The position numbers were made by a program, and so were the translations under genes. Below, piece by piece: positions 19,008-64,000 of a DNA stretch of 64,000 nucleotides. The notes beneath the pieces are model-generated. The model saw nothing but the letters and a program-made list of their open reading frames with translations. It was not told the DNA's origin and did no database searches. Origin of the DNA: Ampullaceana balthica (Eukaryota > Mollusca > Gastropoda > Lymnaeidae); NCBI GenBank assembly GCA_944989445.1, contig CALYLW010000559.1, positions 186,001-250,000 of the forward strand. Direction: 5' to 3'. Each line of letters starts with the position of its first letter. The first letter of the stretch is position 1.

Positions 19008-20945
19008 CACAGTTCACTCAACCTTTACCCATGCCAGCCCAAAAGCTCACCACCTCAGATTGTCAACTTTAATGGAGCAGCAGTTCACCGCCTAAGAAAA
19101 CGTGGATGCAGGTTTCTACTTTCTAATCAGTCCTGCATGATAATGACAAGAACTACTTTTGTCACATGACTTGCCTATTTCTACTTTTGATCTTTCTAGA
19201 CCCACCAGTCAGATTCCATTAAGTATTTTATTCAAATCTAAGGGGGATTCCTTTAATGTTAGTTAATCTGTAAATTAAAAAATATGCCATTAGAAATGAG
19301 CCCAAATAATAATTATGAATTATTACCATAATTTAAAAACAAGAATATGACTTATAAACTGAAGAAGTGACATTGAGGGGAACCAATAGTTTTTTTTTCT
19401 GTGTTTCAAAATACAAATCTAGCAAAAAATGAAAGATCCCATTTAATAGGCTCCACTAGGATTTGCATTTTGTCTTCTCTAAACATTGCAGTGTAACCAA
19501 AGCGTCTCATGCACTTTGAAAATGTATTGCTGTATTATGGTTCAGAGTTTTATTGCAAGGCACTTTTAATGTCGGTGGGACGACTCGCCCTTAGAAATGG
19601 TTAAATGTTTTTTTTTATAGCTTTTCAACATTTTTAGCCGGTATTCATACATTTGATTTAAAACCACAAAATTTGTGGTGCAAATTTGTTTATTCTATAT
19701 ATGTTTTTTTAATTATCAGGATTGTCTTTCATATTTACTGTTGTGAACAAGGTCTGTCCATCTCGTTTGAGAGAAACTTACCGTGTGGATGATCTGCTGT
19801 TTGGTTTCTTGACATGCCACAGTTGAGAAAAAAAAATTCTAGGATAAATTCAATCATAGGGTCTCTTTAACTCTTAACGTCCTATAAGGATTTCACGCAC
19901 ATTGCAATAAATTGGTTATTAAATTTTAAAAATTGCGGAAAATGTGTTTATCGTCATACTCACTTCATCTATTAGGATAAGCTTACAGAATGGTTATTTT
20001 ACGTGTCCAAAAGACCATCTTGAGTTTAGTACTATGGTATTTTACGTGTCCAAAAGACCATCTTGAGTTTAGTACTATTTTTACCTCTAGTTTAATGCTA
20101 TTTTTTTGGACAGAAAAATATACCAAAATCACATCTTCAGGTAAAAACTACTACAAAACTTCGTGAAACAAGCCAGGTGAAAGCAAACATTGAGTTTTCC
20201 GGAAGTCGACTAAAGCTTCTCTCATGCACTGAAGAGTTTTTACTTTCTAAGATTTCATTACTAAAGAGAGCGCTATCGAGGCACGCATTACCACGCTTTT
20301 GGGACGTTAAGATTTAATAACCACGGATTGACTGTGAGGTGCATTGAGATTATTTTGCTCTAGTTTGAATAAATCTGGAACACATGCAATCTTCGTAAGC
20401 AATCAAAGATTGCCATAAATGTTTAAACTATTTTTTTATTTAGCATACTTTGAAAAGAATAGATACATACTTTGCTTTGAAAAGAATAGTATACATACTT
20501 TGAAAAGATTTGCTCCCAAACATCATCTTTTCTTTGTGGATCACTAAAAAGACTGGAAACTGAATGACCTATTTGTGTCTCTGCTAAATATGGGGCATAA
20601 AATGAATGAAGTGTGAACAAGAGGATTTTAATCTGTGAAGTTGAACCATATAATTTTCATGACTTAGAAGTGTGGCGTTTTCAGGATACCAGGTTACTGT
20701 AGAAGTGTGGCGTTTACAGGATACCAGGTTACTGTAATGCACACTGCCAGTTATTTTTAAATGTACATATTACTTTACTACAAGTTTGTTGTTTGATATA
20801 ATGAAATGATGCAGTACTTGACAACCAGATTTGAGTTATAAAAGGCTTATGTGTTCAATACAAAATTCTTACTGAATAATATAATATTATGTATTCATCT
20901 ACCAATGATTATTTAAATATCAATAAAAGTTGAGAGCTGTGTTCG
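19008..20945 (+). other. ANAPC7: Probable ANAPC7 3' UTR
   Basis: Non-coding sequence after the stop. It contains two direct duplications: a ~47-bp one at 19990-20080 (TTTTACGTGTCCAAAAGACC) and a ~37-bp one at 20668-20738 (GAAGTGTGGCGTTT). Several AATAAA motifs occur; the one at 20922 is the last before the sequence changes character. The true end is uncertain. Confidence 0.45.
20922..20927 (+). promoter_or_regulatory. Candidate poly(A) signal AATAAA for ANAPC7
   Basis: AATAAA is followed within 30 nt by a GT-rich stretch (GAGAGCTGTGTTCG). Another AATAAA lies at about 20369. Choice between them needs transcript data. Confidence 0.35.
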
Positions 20946-21439
20946 TACATTATGCCCCATTATGTTGTTTTTTAAATACAGTGTTCTGTTGAAAATACTC
21001 GTGACAGACCCATAGTCAACTCTTTATGAGGTATTGTACTGATGTGTGTAGACATTTTGTAGGGCATCATTACCTGAATGGTGTTCTTCAGATTGACGGC
21101 ACTGGTCTGTGAGGTTTTCTACTTCTAGCCATTTCTGGTCAAACAAAATTTATCCTAAATGGATCAGGAAAGGTGGTGTGCCCAAGAGCCTGGGTATTAT
21201 GTTGATGGAGAACATGCCTAGTTTAAATTTGCATGTGCAAACCCACATTTTTTCTTTTGCTCTCTGTCTTCTTACATTTATTTAAGACCCATGATCAACA
21301 CTCTATCGTTATGGCTCCTTTATGCTAAACATACCTCATGGCAGGTACCCCATTAGAGCTAGGTCAACACCTGATCATTATGGCCCCTTTATGCTAAACA
21401 TACCTCATGTCAGGTACCCCATTAGAGCTAGGTTAACAC

Positions 21440-21545
21440 CCTTAAGCAACGAGAAAAGGTCCCTGCCTCAACAGAGACTTGAACCAACTACTCCCAGTAC
21501 ATCAGCTGAGCGTGCATGCCACCACGTCTTAGGTTCATTGAAATA
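21440..21545 (-). mobile_element. Possible tRNA-like SINE head, minus strand
   Basis: On the minus strand GGTTCAAGTCTCTGTTGAGG resembles a pol III B box, preceded by GGTGGCATGCACGCTCAGC as a possible A-box region. It does not fold into a convincing tRNA by eye, so a SINE relic is more likely than a functional tRNA. Confidence 0.3.
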
Positions 21546-23449
21546 ATGTTTAAATCATGTCTTAGAAATATTTCAACCAGTGACGTAAATTAGACTCACA
21601 GATTTGGGGGTTGGGGTGTTTAAATTTTTTCGGGTTAGTGCTGCTAAAAAATGTTCCCATCCATTAAGAAAAATGCCACTGCTCTGTGATTCAGGTACTC
21701 CCCAAATCCTTTATTCCCAAATAATTTAGAGAATATTGAGATGGAAATATATTTTTAACCCACAATTAAACTTAAACTTTGATTATGTCAGCCTGGCTGA
21801 AGACAAAAATGAAAATCGACAAATTCAGTTTTTGAGACATTGAAATAGCATTTAATCAGTGACAAAAAACAAAACAAAAACCAAGCAAACATTTAAAACA
21901 CAACACCAGACAGGTCAACAAAGAGAGCAGTTTTTTTTTGTGTGGTAAAACTTCTGACAACAGGAAAACATCCGAGGACAAGATGATGATTATATTAAGC
22001 TTGACCTCAACCAGTGGTCAGCTGAAAATGTAACGTAGTCATATGAACAAGGGGAGGGACACGAGATACATTAATGATGTAAATCAAAAAAAACAAAACA
22101 AACATGGCGTGTGTCTTCCACCCGACGCGGGCGGGTCAGCGATTTGGACAAAAAAATCTAATGAGACAGGTAACATAAATTTTAAAAAATACGGAGAGAA
22201 TAAGTTAACATAAATATTGACAGTAGCAGAGCTGGTGACAAAAAGGGTTAAAATAGCATAAAAGAATCCAGCTATCTGACTATATATGTACAAATGTTTA
22301 CAAAGCTTTCATGACTGTACACACAAATAATTTATTTACACTTTTAAACAAATGCCTCCTAAAAAAAAACAATGCTTTCCTAAACAAATAATTTTAAATC
22401 TAAAAGTGGAGAAAGAACGAATAAAAAAATAATTAAAAATATGTTTAAAAAAAACACTTAATTTAATTAAAGGGAAGAAAAACAACAAACACAAAATCCT
22501 AACATCCTTTTATCAACATAGCTTAAACTGTAAATTAGCCCCCCCCCCTCCCAATAAAATAATTGCAATAGATTTCAAAAAAATCTCCAGCACTTCTTGA
22601 AGCTAACAAAGTACTACTACAACAGAACAAATTATTTTCAATTTCAGACTTCATTAATAGGAACCACTCAAACGAGAAGTTAAAAAAAGAAAATGCAAAC
22701 TGGCATTAGATATTAAAGTAATTATAATAAATAATTTAAAAACACAACTCCTCAATGATGATTTGGTGAAGTGCTGAACTGATAAATTTTGTTGATTTTA
22801 AATATAATAAAAAGTAATACAAGTCTAATGATCTCATGTTCTTGTAAAAAAATTCACTTGATTTTAGACTTGTATTTTCTGTAATTCATTTCTTTTCATG
22901 TCTTATTTACAATTTGCAAAAATGTACATGCAAGTGTATTTTTAAAAAAATTCTCAACATACTATAATGGCAAATCTACATTTATTTAAAAGACACCCCC
23001 CCAAAAAAAAACAACAACAACAACAACAAAACAACAATGACAACAACAAATATATTGTTCATAACCTCATCCCATTTCTGTGAAAGGTCAATTTGTGATA
23101 TTTCTTTTTTTATTTTTATTTACTTAACAACAACAACATAGGTTTCCACCATGCGCAATGAAAAAGCAACTTTTTTGAGATCACAACTGTTATGATATGG
23201 ATTATTACATCATTAAAAAAGATGACACAACATGAAATGGAAGCATGTACAAAATATTACAATGGCAACAACCAACAGGTTCACTCAACTGATTTCATAC
23301 GATAAAATCCACACAATGTGAACCTGCTAAATTCATGATTCATCCCAATTAATCTGGATTAAAACCAGTTTATCCAGGGTTATCAAGATGACAGTAATTC
23401 TATGACGATCCCTTTAAAATAGTGTTTACTTCGTCCATGTCTTCCAGAA

Positions 23450-23599
23450 ATAAATGATATATTATCAGTGTCATTCTGTTAAATGATATATTATCAGTGT
23501 CATTCTGTTAAATGATATATTATCAGTGTCATTCTGTTAAATGATATATTATCAGTGTCATTCTGTTAAATGATATATTATCAGTGTCATTCTGTTAAA
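23450..23599 (+). repeat. 29-bp minisatellite, 5 copies
   Basis: Five near-identical units containing AAATGATATATTATCAGTG then TCATTCTGTT. Confidence 0.95.
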
Positions 23600-24016
23600 A
23601 ATTCTGTCAGCTTTTAAAACAATAAGATATGTAGCTTGGTGGTATATTTTAGGAATGACCGAGAAGATTAATTTAAAATACATTCATTCCAATTAAAAAA
23701 AATAATAAATAACTCTTTAACATGATATATGAATATTTATAGATTTACAGATGTTGTTATAAAAAAAGACTTAATTTATCCTTATAATTTCATAAAATTA
23801 GGACTTATTTATTTCTTGAAACAAAACTATATTTAATGTGGTGTAATAATGCCCAATTATTGATTTATCTTGACAACAAGATTACCGGTATTGTTCCAAG
23901 TTCCTGAGAGTTATTCCATGATTTCTAGTTTTTGATATTCCCTCTCCTAAGCATCCCATTTAATGTCCACACTACAAACAAATAAATTCTATGACCTATC
24001 ACCAGCTGAATGGCTA

Positions 24017-24081
24017 GTGGTCATGTCAGCAACTGCTCTGGTCATGTCAGCAACTGCTCTGGTCATGTCAGCAACTGCTCT
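24017..24081 (+). repeat. 21-bp tandem repeat, 3 copies
   Basis: Three identical units of GGTCATGTCAGCAACTGCTC plus T. Confidence 0.95.
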
Positions 24082-25982
24082 GGCAATTTTCTTTGGTTTA
24101 CTTTAGAGACACATGGGTTTGAAATTTGGAGCCAGCGCAAGACAAGGGCAGCCACTCTTCAAAGTCATTCATCAGCCGAATAAGGATTTTGATTAAGTAG
24201 AAATTAGAGAGATGGATTTCAGCCCTGAAAGCTCACAGTTAAGTCATCATAATGTAACACTTTTGGTACAGTTAACATTTGCAGGAAACGGAAAAAAATC
24301 TTCAGCATACATGTAAGGTATAAAAAAATAATTAGCATTCATACTATCAGTGGTGTGCAGCTTGGATTAGTGTCCACTGGGGCCGGACGAGAATTTATAT
24401 CCCACCTCCCAATAAAATAAAAATGCTTGGCCCACTTCATACAATATATAAAAACATGCCACGCCCCCTTTCAAGCATCCCTTACAAGAAAAAGGATGGT
24501 GTGGGGAGAGAAATTTTTATATATATAATATATATATTATATAAATCTATTTTTTCATATACAGAAACTGTTCTAAAAAACAGTTTTTGAGGCCTATGTC
24601 TAAGTCTAGATTATCAATAAGAATTAAATATTAACTCTGGCAAGCTTCTAGAAAAGTTTAGAGTATAGACATTAAAAAAAATCAGGATATTCTTTCTTCA
24701 AATTTAAAAATTTACAGTCTTCAATAACAACACACAAAAATAAGACCTGCTTTTAAATAAGATATCATTTTCATCAAAGCAGATTTTAAAGTGACAATAC
24801 ACTCAAACACAAAGTTCCTTAAGAACAACATTACTCTCAAACATAAACATCTATAAAAAAAATAAAAAAAAGTGAGCAGTAAAATACTAGGGTAAATTGT
24901 ATAAAAAAATAAGCTTATGTGGTGACAAAAATATTATTTCCCTTATCACTTTTCCCTAACAATTCAAAATATTATATACCAACATACAAGATGGTATTCT
25001 GATGACATCAATGCACATAAAGCGTAACATGACAATATCATCATTTCTGTACAGGACACCTTTTGAGATAATAATGTTTCTATATACACATTTATATATA
25101 AATCTATATGTACAATCCTTTTAACAATAAACTGTATTTCTTTGTTTACACATGCGGTAAAATCTGCAGGAAACATAAAAAGCTTACACAAAATATCGAG
25201 CAGCTTCAGTTGAAATGACAACATAACTCCTCTTACCCCACAAAGCCTTTAAGAGCAAGGCTTAACATTTATTAGACAGGGACAACCAACTTGAAATCAG
25301 CACGTTAAGAGATTGAGAGAGAGAAATAAAAACGAAAGAAAAAGGGGCATTCCGTTAAATAACATCGAGGCTGGCTGTACGTATATCCGTATGGCAACCT
25401 GCCAGGTGACAACATCAACAATGGATCACAAGGACATTTCACTTGTTGGTACGTGTCATTTCAACATCAAAATTTGACATATGGGACAAGTCAGTCAAAA
25501 GGATGGCCAAAGCGGAAAATTTATTTAAACCATCACAGATGTTCATAGCGTCTTGCACATAACTAAACATTTAATTTATGTTAAACTTACTGGACTGTCC
25601 TCGTAACAAAACGCAATGTGAACTTAACAGACCCAGCGGCAAGTCAAGGGTTAACAGATTAGATCTATGTTCATGTTGAGCCCAAGTGGACTATAAGAAA
25701 TCATGAAATATAGTAGAAACATTTCTGCTCTTCGTGAAAAGCTTTTTCTTCTTATTGAGAATTCCTTGACTAAAACATTCTCTGGCAACATTTGACTTAA
25801 ACCAATGTTGGGCCCTCCCACCCCCCAACCCCTTCTAACACCCTTACAACAGGTGCAGGCAGGTAAAATAAGTAAATGGCAAGAAATTCAAAGAAAAATT
25901 ATCACTTAGAAAAAATGATTTGTCTAGTGTGAATCTTTATCTAAAACTTCATATATATATCTCTTTGCCAATCTGAATCCAC

Positions 25983-28191
25983 ATATACAGTCAATGTTAA
26001 AAAAAACTCAATGAATAAGCCCTGGGCAAACAATGTCTGACATCACACATACAGTCAATCTTAAAAAACTCTTGAATAAGCCCTGGGCAAACAATGTCTG
26101 ACATCACACATACAGTCAATCTTAAAAAACTCTTGAATAAGCCCTGGGCAAACAATGTCTGACATCACACATACAGTCAATCTTAAAAAACTCTTGAATA
26201 AGCCCTGGGCAAACAATGTCTGACATCACACATACAGTCAATCTTAAAAAACTCTTGAATAAGCCCTGGGCAAACAATGTCTGACATCACACATACAGTC
26301 AATCTTAAAAAACTCTTGAATAAGCCCTGGGCAAACAATGTCTGACATCACACATACAGTCAATCTTAAAAAACTCTTGAATAAGCCCTGGGCAAACAAT
26401 GTCTGACATCACACATACAGTCAATCTTAAAAAACTCTTGAATAAGCCCTGGGCAAACAATGTCTGACATCACACATACAGTCAATCTTAAAAAACTCTT
26501 GAATAAGCCCTGGGCAAACAATGTCTGACATCACACATACAGTCAATCTTAAAAAACTCTTGAATAAGCCCTGGGCAAACAATGTCTGACATCACACATA
26601 CAGTCAATCTTAAAAAACTCTTGAATAAGCCCTGGGCAAACAATGTCTGACATCACACATACAGTCAATCTTAAAAAACTCTTGAATAAGCCCTGGGCAA
26701 ACAATGTCTGACATCACACATACAGTCAATCTTAAAAAACTCTTGAATAAGCCCTGGGCAAACAATGTCTGACATCACACATACAGTCAATCTTAAAAAA
26801 CTCTTGAATAAGCCCTGGGCAAACAATGTCTGACATCACACATACAGTCAATCTTAAAAAACTCTTGAATAAGCCCTGGGCAAACAATGTCTGACATCAC
26901 ACATACAGTCAATCTTAAAAAACTCTTGAATAAGCCCTGGGCAAACAATGTCTGACATCACACATACAGTCAATCTTAAAAAACTCTTGAATAAGCCCTG
27001 GGCAAACAATGTCTGACATCACACATACAGTCAATCTTAAAAAACTCTTGAATAAGCCCTGGGCAAACAATGTCTGACATCACACATACAGTCAATCTTA
27101 AAAAACTCTTGAATAAGCCCTGGGCAAACAATGTCTGACATCACACATACAGTCAATCTTAAAAAACTCTTGAATAAGCCCTGGGCAAACAATGTCTGAC
27201 ATCACACATACAGTCAATCTTAAAAAACTCTTGAATAAGCCCTGGGCAAACAATGTCTGACATCACACATACAGTCAATCTTAAAAAACTCTTGAATAAG
27301 CCCTGGGCAAACAATGTCTGACATCACACATACAGTCAATCTTAAAAAACTCTTGAATAAGCCCTGGGCAAACAATGTCTGACATCACACATACAGTCAA
27401 TCTTAAAAAACTCTTGAATAAGCCCTGGGCAAACAATGTCTGACATCACACATACAGTCAATCTTAAAAAACTCTTGAATAAGCCCTGGGCAAACAATGT
27501 CTGACATCACACATACAGTCAATCTTAAAAAACTCTTGAATAAGCCCTGGGCAAACAATGTCTGACATCACACATACAGTCAATCTTAAAAAACTCTTGA
27601 ATAAGCCCTGGGCAAACAATGTCTGACATCACACATACAGTCAATCTTAAAAAACTCTTGAATAAGCCCTGGGCAAACAATGTCTGACATCACACATACA
27701 GTCAATCTTAAAAAACTCTTGAATAAGCCCTGGGCAAACAATGTCTGACATCACACATACAGTCAATCTTAAAAAACTCTTGAATAAGCCCTGGGCAAAC
27801 AATGTCTGACATCACACATACAGTCAATCTTAAAAAACTCTTGAATAAGCCCTGGGCAAACAATGTCTGACATCACACATACAGTCAATCTTAAAAAACT
27901 CTTGAATAAGCCCTGGGCAAACAATGTCTGACATCACACATACAGTCAATCTTAAAAAACTCTTGAATAAGCCCTGGGCAAACAATGTCTGACATCACAC
28001 ATACAGTCAATCTTAAAAAACTCTTGAATAAGCCCTGGGCAAACAATGTCTGACATCACACATACAGTCAATCTTAAAAAACTCTTGAATAAGCCCTGGG
28101 CAAACAATGTCTGACATCACACATACAGTCAATCTTAAAAAACTCTTGAATAAGCCCTGGGCAAACAATGTCTGACATCACACATACAGTC
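25983..28191 (+). repeat. 61-bp satellite-like array, 36 copies, just downstream of the NF1 stop codon
   Basis: AATAAG of each unit recurs every 61 bp from 26014 to 28149, exactly 35 steps without a net indel. Apart from the first unit (extra A residues, CTCAATG for CTCTTG) the copies look identical. The unit contains CCCTGGGCAAACAATGTCTG, ACATCACACATACAGTC and CTTAAAAAACTC. It stops 57 nt before the stop codon on the plus-strand scale, so it lies within or next to the NF1 3' UTR. Uniformity implies recent expansion or strong homogenisation. Confidence 0.97.
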
Positions 28192-28248
28192 GCTATACAC
28201 CCCCAAGCAACGTGTGATCTAGGGCTTGTAGGGTGTCATCAGCCCTAG

Positions 28249-63488
<35,240 letters not shown>

Positions 63489-63521
63489 TTAAGCTACAAG
63501 CCCAGGGCCTTAAAATACCTA

Positions 63522-64000
63522 TATTTTTACAAGAGTTCCCAATATTTATTTACAAGAGTTCCCAATGGAGAAGTTGCTAATATTTTTACAAGAGTTCCCA
63601 GTGGAGGAGTTGCTAATATATTTTTTTACAAGAGTTCCCACTGGAGGAGTTGCTAATATTTTTTTAACAAGAGTTCCCAATGAAGAAGTTACTAATATAT
63701 TTTTACCAGAGTTCCAAATATTTTTTTTACAAGAGTTCCCAGTGGAGGAGTTGCTAATATATTTTTTTACAAGAGTTCCCACTGGAGGAGTTGCTAATAT
63801 TTTTTTAACAAGAGTTCCCAATGAACAACTTACTAATATATTTTTACCAGAGTTCCAAATATTTTTTTTACAAGAGTTCCCAATGGAGGAGTTGCTAATA
63901 TATTTTTTACAATAGTTCCCAATGGAGGAGTGGCTAATATTTTTTTTACAAGAGTTCCCAATGAAGAAGTTACTAATATATTTTTACCAGAGTTCCCAAT
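63522..64000 (+). repeat. 36-40 bp minisatellite with a ~146-bp higher-order unit, reaching the window edge
   Basis: Units contain TTTTTACAAGAGTTCCCA, GTGGAGGAGTTGCTAATAT. A four-unit block including TTTTTACCAGAGTTCCAAAT recurs with about 146-bp spacing. The array continues past 64000. Confidence 0.93.

Larger units (their letters stand above)
20946..25980. other. Convergent intergenic region and distal NF1 3' flank
   Basis: No gene was recognised. It holds a ~64-bp direct duplication (21300-21430, ATGCTAAACATACCTCATG), a possible minus-strand tRNA-like segment, A-rich sequence (T-rich on the NF1 strand), and small tandem repeats at 23450 and 24017. Parts could be NF1 3' UTR, since vertebrate NF1 mRNAs have UTRs of several kilobases. 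Confidence 0.5.

Noticed and set aside
25983..28191. Regular repeats resembling a CRISPR array
   Set aside because: The 61-bp units are identical with no variable spacers, and the context is eukaryotic; it is a tandem satellite.
63565..63915. Coding frames in the 63.5-64 kb array
   Set aside because: They follow the repeat period and lie within an NF1 intron.

Overview
This is an AT-rich animal nuclear sequence: spliced genes with GT/AG introns, two conserved metazoan genes, many DNA transposons and LINE remnants, and an exceptional density of minisatellites. Protein style and repeat types suggest a lophotrochozoan, most likely a gastropod mollusc; that is an inference, and the species cannot be named from the sequence.

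Layout. Two genes converge. On the plus strand, positions 1715-19007 hold the 3' 15 exons of ANAPC7, subunit 7 of the anaphase-promoting complex; its first exon or exons lie outside the window. On the minus strand, 63456 down to 28249 holds the last 26 exons of NF1 (neurofibromin): the Sec14-like and PH-like module, the long HEAT-like C-terminal region and the C-terminal tail. The RasGAP domain would lie beyond position 64000. All exon phases chain without conflict in both genes: 518 ANAPC7 residues and about 1305 NF1 residues are recovered. The 9.2 kb between the two stop codons holds both 3' UTRs and AT-rich sequence with no recognisable gene.

Introns carry two 5'-truncated copies of one non-LTR retrotransposon (in two different ANAPC7 introns, both in sense), two inverted hAT-type MITEs at matching target sequences, one of them split by a 1.8-kb TA-flanked Tigger/pogo-like element, two TTAA-flanked elements, other MITEs, tRNA-like SINE fragments and more than 25 tandem arrays.

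The most striking feature is that many arrays are built from, or begin at, exon-intron junctions. In at least seven places across both genes the end of a real exon plus its 5' splice site has been tandemly copied into the intron (1 to 9 extra copies), producing rows of decoy donor sites. Two acceptor junctions are duplicated in the same way, and three more arrays begin or end within about 10 nt of a splice site. In two NF1 cases the unit is a multiple of three and open, so decoy donors could give in-frame insertions. The NF1 3' flank also holds a 36-copy, nearly perfect 61-bp array ending 57 nt after the stop codon.
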